A model generated the notes under the pieces. It ran no database searches, was not told the DNA's origin, and was given only the letters and a program-made list of their open reading frames with translations. Positions 25,706 through 42,300 of a stretch of 64,000 nucleotides of DNA are shown in pieces. A program made the translations under genes and the position numbers. Every line of letters starts with the position of its first letter. The stretch's first letter is position 1. This DNA is from Impatiens glandulifera (lineage: Eukaryota; Streptophyta; Magnoliopsida; Ericales; Balsaminaceae), in contig NC_061864.1 of NCBI RefSeq assembly GCF_907164915.1, positions 22,230,616 through 22,294,615 on the forward strand. Reading direction: 5' to 3'.

Positions 25706-26879
25706 TCTTGAACATAACCTGAACGTTATTCATTGTGAAGAACTTTAAGGATTTAAGACAGTAGCTTTGCCTAATTATCTTATACTAACCTTAATTTCTA
25801 AAGGTCATTTCCAAAATTCTGTGTTTTTGATCCGGCCAGGTTTTCTTACTGATTATATTTTGGTTGGGTCATGATTAATCTTGTCCAGGTTTCTGTTATG
25901 GTTTGTCCATCATGGAGGGAGGATTACAGAAGCTGTTGTCATTATTATACTACTAGATATAATATCATTTGTAGAGACCTTGAATTTTGTCTTTATAGCA
26001 TCAACTCAATTTACATGTTATTTGTTGTTCTTCTAGTCATTATATTCTTTGAAACAAACCCATATTCTGAAACTCTTTACATTTGATTCACAATTGATGT
26101 TATAATATGTTTGGTGATTTCTTCTCAATACCAATTTCATAGAATCTGTGTTTTTGATTTAAGATAGATGACATGTTGAAGAGAAAGGATGATAAAAGTT
26201 CATTTCATAGACCAAGCTTGGACCTAGGGTTTTATTATCCTCATGTCTTAGATCTTAGGTTTGATTCTCTCTACAAACATCATATAGATTCTCACACTTT
26301 TTTAATTAGGGTTTATCATAGTGTTCTTACTAGAAATGAAACCTGAGACATTTGATCTTTTAAATAAAATTGGTGATGTGTTTCTCACATTTATATTAAA
26401 GTATTTGTTATATGGATATATGTTAATTAAGTTATTTTAGTAATCACGTAATAAATTACATTTTATATTAAATTAAAATGTAAAAGTTTGTTTAATTGAG
26501 TTGTAATTTCAATTTCACAACTAACAGACATTTTTGTGATAAGCGATAATTTGGTATTATTAATGGTGTCGAGAATGATATGTCAATATGTGATTGGACT
26601 TAAATATAATATAATTGTCGTTATTTATCCTTACTTCCTTTTTATATTTAACTAAAATTTGATTTTATCTATCTATTTAGCTTGTGATATATTCTAAAAT
26701 CCAACTATAGTATTATACAAAAAGAATATTGAAATAGTAATTGCAAATGTGTGTGAAACAAAAATATTAAGTTTTTCAAAGAATAGTAAAAAATGAACAA
26801 AGAAGCCAAAATAGCTTACACGTGGACAATGGAGGTTAACATTTAGGGTGATACATTTAAATTTAGTCCTTACTATGTT

Positions 26880-26913
<34 letters not shown>

Positions 26914-27250
26914 TAGATTTTATGTATTTTTAATAATATTTTTGATCTCCTATCATATATCTTCAATAATTTCATATTATAATTTATCCTATTTTTTTGT
27001 TATGCCTAAAATTTTGTTCTTACATTACATCTAACTTTAATTAATATATTTCAAATACAAATAAAATTTATTAAATATTTAAATTAATGGTATAACATAA
27101 TAATTATATCCTTAAGATAATAAGTGTAAATCACACCCAAATAATTTTAAAAAACTTAGAGAAACAAATATTTTTTATAAACATATGTACAATGTTTTTA
27201 TTAATTTTATATAAACTTAAAAATAAAGTTTCTTATACTTATTATAAATT
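25706..27250. other. Intergenic AT-rich DNA between COPB2 and the katanin gene
   Basis: I see no gene here. The stretch is AT-rich with short chance frames (for example 25871-26086) that lack any recognisable product. A perfect (AT)n microsatellite lies at 26881-26904. Confidence 0.6.
26881..26904. repeat. (AT)n microsatellite
   Basis: Twelve uninterrupted AT units, followed by imperfect TATATATTA. Confidence 0.9.
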
Positions 27251-27258
27251 ATTAACTA

Positions 27259-27717
27259 CATAGTTTTGAAACTCGACTCGATCATCAATTCGGTGAAGGG
27301 ACTAGTTCAAGGTTTCATACAATAATAAAATAATATAAAATAACAAAAATTCATTAAATTGCTTATACAATAATAGTAAAAATAGATATCAAAATTCAAA
27401 AGCTTGAGGAGAATGATTCTCAATGTCTAAAATTAGAAATCGATAATTTATTCACACGGAACTAGAAATAAGTAAATTAAATCGAACTAAAAAACGGAGA
27501 ATGAGAAATTGAGAGAGTGATAAGTAAAAAAAAAGTGATTTTTTTTTTAAATAGAATAAATTCGTTGGGTTGACCCGGACTGCTTGATTTTCGGTCCAAC
27601 CGACGGGTTCACTAGGTTTAACTGAGTTAATTGTATTTCTGATTTTTTATTTATCTAACTCAATGAGGTTTGACGACCTATTCTTTTTGTAAGCCTCGGG
27701 CCAGTTTCAAAACTATG
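27259..27717. mobile_element. hAT-type MITE, 459 bp, with TIRs and 8-bp TSD
   Basis: The ends are a perfect 14-bp inverted repeat: CATAGTTTTGAAAC at 27259-27272 and GTTTCAAAACTATG at 27704-27717. Flanking 8-mers ATTAACTA (27251-27258) and ATTAATTA (27718-27725) differ at one base and fit an 8-bp hAT target duplication. There is no coding capacity. It lies about 420 bp upstream of the katanin start codon and may be in its promoter region. Confidence 0.8.
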
Positions 27718-28136
27718 ATTAATTATGTCAATTATATAATTTATTATATATGTAAGTTAAAATGTTCTTACTTACTTATCAATGATTTATATTTCCTTGA
27801 AGATTATTTTCAGTAATTAATTTGATATATTGGAGTCTTATCTGTAATGATTTATTTATGGTATTATTGAATTTTTATATTTGTTTGATAATGATTAATT
27901 CAAAATCTTATGCCCACTCCTTCCTTGCTCATCGTCGGCTTTAACGTCGCCGTCATCCTCATCGGTCGAACGCCTCGCCAGAGAGAGAGATTGACAAAGA
28001 TCTGAACTCAATCTGCTGTTAGAGGCAGGCAACGATTTGCGATTTGCGATTCCGTTCATCGACGTTATCTGTGTTCAAATTTGAAACCCTAGCTGTAACC
28101 AGTGCCCTAGATTCTGGTCGAAAAGCTATCGAGAAA

Positions 28137-31561
<3,425 letters not shown>

Positions 31562-31570
31562 CCCCTTTCA

Positions 31571-31602
31571 GTTTGGTTTGGTTTGGTTTGGTTTGGTTTG
31601 GT
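31571..31602 (+). repeat. (GTTTG)n microsatellite in the katanin 3' UTR
   Basis: Six uninterrupted GTTTG units begin 10 bases after the stop codon. They are probably transcribed as 3' UTR. Confidence 0.85.
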
Positions 31603-31604
31603 TA

Positions 31605-32406
31605 GGTTCTCACATTATTATAATCATCATCAGCATCTTGCTTTGCCTTATCTGTTTGTTGTTTGTTTTACTAACTATGTTAAATTGTATGTTCTGTTGA
31701 TTTGAGCATGTTGTCTATTATCAATGACTTTATAAATTAGGATTTTTTCCTCTTTTTTGGCTTCTTATCAATTAGGGTTTCCCTTCATATTCATGGCATA
31801 TACTCATCATCATTGATATTATAATTTTCAGGTTTATCATGGCTGAGTGCGTTTTATGACCATACTAAATATTTATTATAATGCCAGTTTATAATTTTTA
31901 TATAATATCAGTTAGTTTGATATATCTAAATTGAATCATGTATATAATCAATTTAAGGGTTAAATTTGAATTAAACAAAAAAATAATGTAACATAGCTTA
32001 ATATAGTTATAACCGAATTAAATATTATAATATAACATTTAATTGTTGGGATGGTTCAGTAGTACGATATATTTTAAATTTTTATCTATATTTTATATCT
32101 ATAGAAAAATTCATATCTTACCTTAATTTCGGTATTATACATTTCATACCTAAAATCATAATAATTTAAATAAATAAATAAAATTAATTTAATATAATTA
32201 AATTAAAGATATTTATCATAAAATAAAATATTTCTTTTAAATCCAACATTTAAAAAACTAAATTTAGTTATAAAAATTTGAGAGAATAAACATAAGTATA
32301 TCTTTTAAGTTAGATTAAAATAAATACGAGAGAGAAGATTCAAAACAGTTTCAATCGCATTTGTAAATGCATATTTTTTATAAATTGATAATACAATTCA
32401 TGTTAG

Positions 32407-32477
<71 letters not shown>

Positions 32478-33175
32478 TAGTTAATTTAGACTTAATTAAT
32501 AAAAATCTCTCACCTTTTTAAATTTATTCATTTTTATTGAATAATTCAAGTTCATCACATGTTGGGATATTTTCCTAAGTTGAATCCTATTCTTTTAGTC
32601 AATCATTTGTGCACACCAATATATCCACCATTTTAAAACTCAAATTTCTCTTAAAATGACCAATTATCTTTTTACCCAAGTTAGAATCAAATTCACTAGC
32701 AACCGTTGAAGATGAGATTGCAAAAATATCATTGACAATAATTGAAAGGATTAAGTACTTAGTTTCACTCATTTCCACCCTTCAAGAGATTGAAAATTTT
32801 GGTTGGTCTTTTTTCAATCTTATCGTCCAGAGATAGAGATGACATATATTAAATAATATTATAGTATAATTATATTTTGATTTGATTTAAAAAGTTTATG
32901 TTTATATAATTAAATTAATATTAAATCTATTTATTTCCTTATAGATATTATATATATAATTAATTTATAAATACTAGTTCAATATTTCTATATATCTCGA
33001 TATACCAAAATTTTAAAAATCGCATATCTTTACCGTACAAATAATTTCGGTATTAGTACAATACCTTATCTTTTTTTTTGGCGTACCTTAAAAATTGGTA
33101 TTTTCGATATATTGCATTACAGTATTTTCGATATACATATAATATCGGTAATTTTTCTCACCCCTACAGTTAACT
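31605..33175. other. AT-rich intergenic DNA with repeat remnants
   Basis: No gene is visible. It contains a long (TAA)n microsatellite and, at about 32995-33172, a block rich in TATCGGTA/TTCGATATA motifs ending CACCCCTA. That end type is common for non-autonomous hAT elements; similar ATTTCGGTATTA motifs near 32130 may be its other part. Confidence 0.5.
32407..32478. repeat. (TAA)n microsatellite, about 24 units
   Basis: About 72 bp of uninterrupted TAA/ATA repeats, likely to be highly length-variable between individuals. Confidence 0.95.
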
Positions 33176-33179
33176 TATA

Positions 33180-36100
33180 GATAGTAAATTGTCTTTGGTG
33201 TCTTGTGCTTACTTGGTTGACCAACTAACAATTCAATTGGGTTTTGTCCTCTTAGTTGGAGAGACCCAACTTGATGTGGGCTATTTAAGCCCAGAGTATA
33301 TAATGTGAAGTGACATCATATTTCATTTCGATTAATTGGGTTTTGAGAATAACAAGAGAGAGATCATCACAAAAATAGATTTAAGGGTTTGAGGTAGCAG
33401 TTGGAGAAAATTTTCGTTTGCCGGAGTTTGCACCGTTTGATCGACTTCAAACGCTGACAGTTGGTTGGTTATTTCTTGGACTACGTTCTGAACGGTGAAG
33501 ATCTATTTTATAGGGCTTCTAACTAAGTATGTCTAAGAGAAACCAGAATTGCAGAGTTGATAAGGTTGGTTGATCTTACTCTTTATGCTCTTTGTTGTTA
33601 TTTGCCAAGATTGTTGTGTGATTTGATGCAATTGATTAGTGACTATAATTTGGTTATAACTAGAGTGAACTCTTGTTTGTAACTTTGTTGATGATAGTGG
33701 ATTGTTAAGTAGTCTGACTAGTCCCGTATTTTTTACTCTCAATTTGAAGAGATATTTTTCACGCTAAAACTTGTCTTGCATTATCGTTTTGATTTCATTC
33801 TGTTTTGCTCATCTCTTATACTCAGTTAATTGAAAAAACATTCTGTTTTGAAAAATATATTTTCTCATCAAAGTGGTATTAGAGTTTTTTTTTATTTTAG
33901 TATAAGGATGGAGACTAATATATCTAGAATGGTGAACTTGAATGGTTCCAATTATAATATCTGGAAGGCTAAAATGCAAGATTTAGTATATATGAAAATT
34001 TTCATTTATCGGCGTTCTCTTCAGTTAAGCCTGTTAAAAAAAGTGTGAATTATTTATTTTTTTGTACAAACAAGTGTGTGGTTATATTCGTCAATGGGTT
34101 GATGATAATGTTCATACTCTTTGGACAAAACTTGAAAAATTGTATGAGAGAAAAACATGTAATAACAAACTGTTTTTGATAAATCAATTGTTGTCCTTAA
34201 AGTATCAAGTTGGTTCTCCGATGACTGATCACTTGAATACTAATTTTATGGAAATTATTAATCAATTGGAGGCGATGAAACTCAACTTTGATGACGAGAT
34301 ACATGTCTTATGTTTACTTGGTACTTTGCCTAATTCATTGGAGACTTTTAGAACAACTCTGTCTAATTTTACTTCAGATAGTGTTCTCTCAATGGATTTA
34401 GTAAAAAACAGTGTGTTGAATGAAGAGATGAGACAAAAGACACAAGACTGTTCTTTACAATCTGAGGTCTTGGTTACAGAATCTAGGGGAGAAGTAATGG
34501 TGAGATATAAGTAATCGTAACAAGTCTCGTGGGGCTTCTAATAAGTGGTCAAATATTGAGTGTCATCAGTGTGGTATGAAGGGCCATATAAAAAAATGTT
34601 TTAAATTGAAGAATGACAAAAAGAAGAAAACTCATAACACACCCACTACTTCCAACCACAGAGAATGTAAAAATCATGATGATGTTGCTATTGTTGTTGA
34701 TTTCCTGTTTATTATAATGTTGTTGAGAATATTAATGTATTTTGTGATGAGACTGACTGAATTGTAGATAGTGGTGCTTCTACTCATGCTACATCACAAC
34801 GAGATTTTTTCTCAACATATGAGGCTGGTGATTTTGGTATTGCTTGTATGGACAATATTGTTCAAGCTCAAGTGGCTGGAATTGATAATGTTTGTGTCGA
34901 GATGTACAATGGTACTACTCTTGTTCTAAAACAGGTTAAGCATATTCCTTATATTCGCTTCAATCTTTTATAGGTTGGAAGATTGGATGACGAAGACTTC
35001 TATAATTTTTTTTGCGGTGAATGAAAGCTTAAAAGGGATCAACGGTTGTTGTTAAAGGTAAGAGACTTTAGAATATGTATATTGTTCGTTCTGGATTATC
35101 TAAATGTTACATCAACACTTGTGAAGCTGATTCTTCTTCTTAATTGTGGCACAAACGTTTGGCTCATATTAGCGGGAAATACTTAGCTATGTTGGCTAAG
35201 AAAAATGTGTTATGTGGAGTTCCGAATGTGCACTTAAATAGATGTTCAAATTGTTTGGCTGGAAAACAAAGACGAGTGTCATTAAAATAATATGAATCGA
35301 AAAGAAAGTCAGAATTACTAGACTTGGTGCATTCTGATGTATGTGGGCCAATGAAATTAAGATCACTTGGTGGTGCATGCTACTTTGTAACATTCATTGA
35401 TGACTATTCTCAAAAGATTTGGGCCTATACATTGAATATAAAAGATCAAGTGATATACACATTCAAAGGGTTTCAAGCCTCAATTGAGAGGGAAACTAGA
35501 AAAATGTGAAATGTATTCAAATAGATAACGGGGGAGAGTAATTGGATCTTTTGATGAGTATTGTCGACAACAGGGTATTCGTCACCAAAAATCGTCTCCA
35601 AAAACACCACAATTAAATAGATTGGCTGAAAGAATGAATATGACACTGGTGGAAAGGGTGAGATGTGTGTTTTCACAAAAAAAAATTGTCAAAATACTTT
35701 TGGGGTGAAGCATTGAGTATAATGGTACATTTGTTAAATCTCACACCATGTGTTCTTTTGAACTTTGATGTGCCAAACTATGTTTAGAGTGGTAAGAATG
35801 TCTCATATGATCATCTTCGAGTATTTGAATGTATGGCTTATGTGCATGTTCCCAAAGATGAAAGGTCAAAGTTGGAAAACAAGACCAAGAAGTGTGTTTT
35901 TTAGCTATGTACTGAATGAGTTTGGATATCGATTTTTTGATCAGGTTAATATGAGTCTTATTCGTAGTCGCGATGCTGTATTTATAGAGGATTATATTAT
36001 TGAAGATAACGACAAGGTAGACGAGGTTGTTCACACTCAAGTAAATGAGCAGATGGTTGAAATGAATTCATTCCAATTGTTCCTAACTTGATAAACACCA

Positions 36101-37130
36101 ACAACGATCAAACTGAAAATTAAGGTATGGTTTTACCTTCTGGTAATCTTTTAAATACTAATGATTTTGTTGATGTTGAATCTTGTAGTGAATCTAATGT
36201 TGGAAATGAAAATGAGGAAGGGAATGAAAATGTTGATGAGTCAATATCTTCTAATGAACCAAGACGGTCTACTCGATAGAGACGTCCTTCAGTTAGATAC
36301 TCAGCAAATGAGTATGTATTTTTCACTGATGCTGAAGAACCTGAGAGTTTCAAGAAACATTGGAAAGTAAATATAAAAAAGAATGGATGTATGTCATGGA
36401 GGATGAGATGTAGTCTCTTCGTGTGAATAACACTTTTGAGCTAATAAAGCTTCCTAGGTAAAAAAGTTTTGAAAAAACGATGACTTTATTGGTTGAAACA
36501 AGATGAGCTTACTTCACAACCTAGATATAAGACTCGGTTGGTTGTAAAAGGTTTCTCGTAAAGAAAACGTATTGACTTTGGTGAGGTCTTTTCTCATGTG
36601 GTGAAGATGCAATCTATTCATGTGGTTCTGGGTTTAGCCGTTAGTCTTAATCTAGAGGTCAAACAAATGGATGTGAAAATAGCATTTTTTTCATGGAAAT
36701 TTAGAAGAACAAATATATATAAAAAAGACAACGGATTAAGTATGTTGCCCGCAAATACACTTAACCATTTAACTAGTCGCAAAACTTGCCACCTGACGGC
36801 CTCGAACCCAGAAACTTAAGGTTAATATTCATTTCTTATTGCCGGTGGGCTAGAAGAGATATATATAGAGAAACCAGAGGGTTTTCGCTATTTTTGCAAG
36901 TTAGTGAAGAGTCTTTAAGGTTTGAAACAAACGCCACGTCATTGGTATCGAAAGTTCAATTCAGTTATGATTGAACATGAGTACAAGATGAATAAGATTG
37001 ATCATTACGTTTTTGTGCGATTTCTGCTGATTATTTTATTATTCTTCTACTTTATGTAGATGATATTTTAATTGTTGGAAGAAATATTTTTAAAATTAGT
37101 GAGCTAAAAGAGACTTTGAGTAGGAGAGAG
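33180..37130 (+). pseudogene. Ty1/copia element 2, 3'-truncated and decayed
   Basis: The LTR-like leader (about 33180-33870; TATATAA near 33297; ends CTCATCA) precedes a primer-binding site TGGTATTAGAGT at 33874-33885. Gag starts at ATG 33908 ([16 protein letters not shown]) and runs to about 34514. A zinc knuckle CHQCGMKGHIKKC follows at about 34562. The protease VDSGAST motif is at about 34767, the GAG-pre-integrase region at 35145-35320 and the integrase core at 35320-35700. RT runs from about 36390 to 37130 with LLLYVDDILIVG near 37050. Numerous stops and frameshifts make it dead. RNase H and the 3' LTR are absent, and a SINE interrupts the RT at 36721. The exact LTR start is uncertain. 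Confidence 0.8.
36721..36857 (-). mobile_element. tRNA-derived SINE inserted in the RT of copia element 2
   Basis: The insertion interrupts RT codons between the QIY and EKPEG positions. On the minus strand it starts TAGCCCACCGG (36842-36852; A-box-like), has a B box GGGTTCGAGG (36800-36809) and ends in a run of six Ts. Both edges carry ATATATAT (36713-36720 and about 36859-36866), consistent with a target-site duplication. The T-ended tail resembles Au-type plant SINEs. Confidence 0.6.
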
Positions 37131-37915
37131 AAATAAAAAATTTTACGTCTAAAAAAAATAAAAAAATAAAAATCTCGAACATAGCCTTATGAGACACTTA
37201 TTTACTAAAATCAAGTTTTATTTAAAAGTTTGAGTTGAATAATCCTATTTGAGATGAATAATCATATTTGTAATTTTTTTAATAATCAACACTTTCTCAG
37301 ATTATCCCGAACATGGCCTTCAGAACTGAAAAATTGAAAATCTTTAATCATAAATAAGTCTCAAACATGGCTTGATGAGACGTTGAACATGATCTTATGA
37401 GACGTTGAACATAATCTTATTAAGCGCTGAAATATAGCCTTATGAGGGTGTTAAAATTATATTAAAAATTATATTAAAAAATAATTTAATTTTTCTTTTT
37501 AAATTGAACACAAAAAAAGTTTCGATTATTGTCTTATTAGGCATTGAACATTATATTCAGATTTTTTTTAAATAATAATAAAAAGAGCGACTTGTCACAT
37601 TGGAGACGTGGTCTTGCTTTCGTTATAATTTCGTTACCCTAATCATTTCTAAAAAATAATTCTAAGCAAATTAATGAACCAATTTTATTCAAATTGGATA
37701 AACCACTAACAAAAAAAATTACACATTATAATGAAAGATTAACAGAATCTTTTACACTCAGGTCGAAAAGATTGAGCTCAGTTATAAAAATTTAACAAAA
37801 TCATGAAAAGCAAAATTTGAAGAACAACATTGACCAGATGTGTCTTGCATTGTGGAATTTTTTTTTTAAAGGAGAACCATGACATGACCAAAGTCCATGC
37901 GGATTCGAATTGTCC

Positions 37916-37993
37916 TGGTCATTTTTTTCTAAAACGAACATAAATGGGGTGGAATGGTCATTTTTTTCTAAAACGAACATAAATGGGGTGGAA
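37916..37993. repeat. Perfect 39-bp tandem duplication
   Basis: Unit 37916-37954 (TGGTCATTTTTTTCTAAAAC...) is repeated exactly at 37955-37993. No mismatches were seen, so the duplication is recent. Confidence 0.9.
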
Positions 37994-38340
37994 TGATATT
38001 TGTGTCCCCGTCCCGATCTCACATCGATTCTGTCCCGAACACTAATAAATATAATTAAATATATAGTATTACCAATATATTTATTTATTCTCCCTATTTT
38101 ATAAGTCTTTTAAATTTATTTATTTTATAATAAAACAAAATTTTAATATATTATAATATATATATATTAAAATATTCGTTTATATAATTTAAATAATTTT
38201 TTATCTTTTTAGAAAATATAATATAACCGCATGAATTTCTCGAAAGGACCGAAATCTAACGGGATGAGAATAATAGTAAAAAATAAATCTTAAAGTAAAA
38301 TGGGACGGGAATGATAAACACATTAACCACCCCAATTCGC
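37985..38340 (+). repeat. Dispersed GTCCCGAT-type repeat, copy A
   Basis: Shares with 60990-61335 the same order of blocks: GGAATGATATTTGTGTCC, CCCGATCTCA, CCCCGAACACTA (CCCGAACACTA here), AATTAAATATATA, an AT-rich core, a CTCGAAA...CCGAA block, and a GGGACGG-type end. It is non-coding and probably a non-autonomous transposon family. Confidence 0.6.
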
Positions 38341-38565
38341 CACATTGCCATCGACAAACCATCATTATGAGTATTGTTTAAACATCTAAAGACAATATTT
38401 GATTTTTCTTAAGGAAAATTATTTTACTTAAATTACTTTAGATGTTTAGAAATAAATTTTAGGTCAGTTGATGATTGAGCAAAAGTAATGTCAGGATTGG
38501 AATGGGCAATCCAACCATGGCGAAATGAGGGTTTGTGCTAATGTCATCGAATAATTTAATTCACT

Positions 38566-38619
38566 TCTTTTCTTTTCTTTTCTTTTCTTTTCTTTTCTTT
38601 TCTTTTCTTTTCTTTTCTT
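38566..38619. repeat. (CTTTT)n microsatellite
   Basis: About eleven CTTTT units with no interruption. Confidence 0.9.
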
Positions 38620-38817
38620 AGATTTGAAAAACTTATCATCTTCATTCATCTAATGTCTTGAATTGCATGATTTCTATCCAAATAGCTGATAACTCTAATT
38701 TTACAAAAATGAATATTTAACTATTTCTATAATTTAACAATATTATGTGCAAATTTCTATATCTTTTTTAAGTACAAATCTAAATTTCTTAAAACAATAT
38801 AGTTAGTTATATTATAG

Positions 38818-39369
38818 TGTTGGAGAAATTGAATAATAGAACCTGTTTAGCAATTCATAAACAAACAAGTTACAACAAGGCCTAACAATTCTTTTTTTCT
38901 TTTGTGTAATCAAATAGGCAGCCAAAACAATTGAGCATCAAACAATCAAAGAAACAGAGAGCAGAACACCAAGATTTTACGTGGAAAACCCAAATTATGT
39001 AAAAACCACGGGACACTTCGGCCACTTAAATCATCCACTATATCAAATGGGTATACAATGTAGTTCAATACAAGCCTAGAGGTAATCTAATCAAAATTAT
39101 CAATTAACCTCATTCTAACTTGTCATTCACATACATTATCATCATCACTAAAGATGGCTAACCAAATGGAGAAAAGATAAAGTAAATCATAAGAAAAACC
39201 TGATGCTTCAATGGAGGAATTTCTGCTTCAATGGAGGAAGAACTGCTGGAAGAGGGAGAGAGAAAAAAACCACTAAAAACTGATGTGTGTTTTTTTTTCC
39301 TTAATTAAATACGCCTTAATGGGCTTTATTAATTTGTTAGGCCCAACTGCCAAATGAGCTGACCCAACA
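38818..39369 (-). repeat. 3' LTR of copia element 3
   Basis: 552 bp with TG...CA ends. It is bordered outside by TATAG and inside by the polypurine tract. Confidence 0.92.
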
Positions 39370-39380
39370 AATCTCCCCCG

Positions 39381-42300
39381 TCAGCGCAACTTCACGGGCT
39401 CCAATAAACCCGCTCTCTCCCGACAATCTTCAAACTTGTCCTTAGACAAGGATTTCGTAAACATATCGGCACCTTTCTCACTTGTATGAATCTTCTCCAA
39501 GTTCAGCTCTTTTGCTTCAAGCACATCACGTATCCAATGATATCTCACGTCTATGTGTTTGGATCTCGAATGAAAAGCTGAATTCTTTGAGAGATGAATG
39601 GCACTTTGACTATTGCAAAACAAAGTGAACTTCTCTTGCTTTTGGCTCAACTCTTGTAGGAAGTTCTTCATCCATAACACCTCTTTACATGCCTCAGTAG
39701 CTGCAATATACTCAGTTTCTGTAGTAGACAAATCAACACACTTTTGTAACCTTGACTGTCACGAAACAGCACCGCCTGCAAAGGTAACCAAAAAACCTGA
39801 TACAAATTTTCTTGAATCAACATCACCCGCCATATCAGAATCTGTAAAGCCTTCCAAAATAGGAGTATCACTTCCGAAGCATAAACGTGCTTTCGAAGAG
39901 CCTCGAAGATATCTAAGAATCCACTTAATAGCCAACCAGTGTTCTTCTCCCGGATTGGAGAGGTACCGACTAACAACACCAACCGCGTGTGCTATATCCG
40001 GTCTGGTACATACCATGGAATACATAAGACTACCAATTGCAGAGGCATAAGGTACATTCTTCATTTCATCTTTCTCCTTCTCACTTGTAGAACATTGTTT
40101 AGAACTCAACTTGAAATGACCTGCAAGTGGAACTGAAACCGGTTTTGCATTTTTCATTGCAAACCTCTCAAGTACCTTCTCAATGTACTTCTCCGGTGAT
40201 AACCAAAGTGTTCTATTCTTTGTCTTATGATTTTCCATACCTAGGATCTGCTTTACTGAACCCAAATCCTTCATCGCAAAAGACTTGTTCAACTCCCTTT
40301 TGAGCTTCTCAATTTTCGCAATATCTTGTCCAACAATCAGCATATCATCAACATAGAGCAGAAGAATAACATAATCATCAACACTGTATCTCTTGATGAA
40401 AACACAATGATCAGAAGTAGTCTTACTGTACCCATTTGCTTCCATGAAGGAGTCAAATTTCCTGTACCATTGTCTAGGCGCTTGCTTGAGCCCATACAAG
40501 CTTTTCCTTAACCTGCAGACAAGATCTTCTTTACCTTTAACTTTGAAACCCTCGGGTTGTTCCATATAGATCTCTTCCTCCAAGTCACCATGGAGAAATG
40601 CAGTCTTCACATCCAGTTGTTCAATTTCCAAATCTTGACTAGCAGCCAATGCTAACACAACTCTGATGGATGACCTCTTCACAACCGGTGAGAAGATCTC
40701 TTCAAAATCAATTCCCTTTTTCTGTCCAAAGCCCTTCACAACCAGTCTTGCTTTGTATCGAGGTTGTGAGCTATTCTCTTGGTGCTTCAACTTGAATACC
40801 CACTTGTTATTCAAAGTTTTCTTTCCTTTTGGAAGTTTCACCAAGTCATAAATCTCGTTCTCTTGTAAGGAATTTATCTCTTCTTGCATTGCCACCGACC
40901 ACTTGTTCTTGTTTTCATGAGACAATACTTCTTGATAGGTTTCTGGTTCTCCCCGTCAGTCAACATCACATACTCATTGGGAGGATACCTACTAGAAGGT
41001 TGTCGCTGCCTACTAGATTTTCTAATATGTTGATCATTAGGTGGCTCTAGAGAACTATCATCATCTTGTTCATCTTTCTCTGTTGGCTCAGCATCAACTA
41101 GAGGAGTCTCATCAACCTCAACTTGGGCATTTTCCACATTATTGGGCTGTGATTGTGGTGTACGAATTCTACCATTGTCAGGAAATTCCTTCTCCGTAGA
41201 CTTCGGGTTTTCTTTTTTCTCAAAGTCTTCAATGGTCTGATCTTCAAAGAATACCACATCTCTACTTCTAATGAGTTTCTTGTTAACCGGATCCCAACAT
41301 CGGTACCCAAATTCTCCGTGGCCATACCCAATAAAGATACACTGTCTCGTCTTGCTATCAAGCTTAGCTCTCTCATCTTAAGGAACATGAACAAACACTT
41401 AACAACCAAAAACTCTTAAGTGATCATAAGAGACGTCTTTACCTCTCCAAACTCTTTCTGGACCTCACCATCTAAAGGAGTTGAGGGTGAAAGGTTTATC
41501 AGATCAACCGATGTCTTCATTGCCTCTCCCCAAAAGGATTTTGGTAACTTAGCATGTGACAACATACACAAAATTCTCTCATTGATAGACCTGTTCATCC
41601 TCTCTGCAACTCCATTTTGTTGAGGTGTTTTTGGCACAGTCTTCAAAAGCTTGATCCCATGACTTTTACAGTATTCCACAAATGGTCCTCTGTATTCGCC
41701 ACCATTGTCCGAACGAACACATTTCAACTTCTTCCCAGTTTCTCTCTCTACTTCAGCATGAAACAACTTGAAGTAATCCAATGATTGATCATTAGTCTTC
41801 AAGCAATATGCCCACACCTTCCTTGAGCAATCATCGATAAAAGTGATGTAATAATCAGCACCACCTAAAGTCAAGAAATCCATAAAACATATGTCTGTGT
41901 GAACCATATCTAGGATATTGGGCTTCCTAGATGGAGAGAAACTTTTGAAAGAAACTCTATGTTGCTTACCAACTAAGCAATTTGTGCATGTCTTCAAATC
42001 CGTGGACTTTAAGCCCTGAAGATCGATTGTCTTGGAGAAAACTCGCATGTTATTTTGACTTAAGTGACCAAGTCGCTTATGCCAAAGTTGAGCTGAATAA
42101 TCATTAACTACATTTGCTTCTCCCCCGTAAGACTTAGTCTCTGTCACATAAAGAGAACTGACATTCTTTCATTTAGCTATCACCAAAGACCCCTTAGTGA
42201 GTTTCCATTTTCCTTCATCAATGTAACTATGATAGCCATCATCATCAAGAATACCAGTAGAGATCAAATTCATCCAAATATCGGAAACATGTCGAACAAT

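Larger units (their letters stand above)
37131..38812. other. AT-rich intergenic DNA with short repeats
   Basis: No gene is seen. About 37170-37450 repeats variants of GAACATRRYCTTATGAG and may be a decayed MITE. A 39-bp tandem duplication, a dispersed repeat and a TTTTC microsatellite are listed separately. Confidence 0.5.

Noticed and set aside
28044..28136. Longer N-terminus for katanin
   Set aside because: The upstream frame has no ATG; the ATG at 28137 gives the conserved family start.
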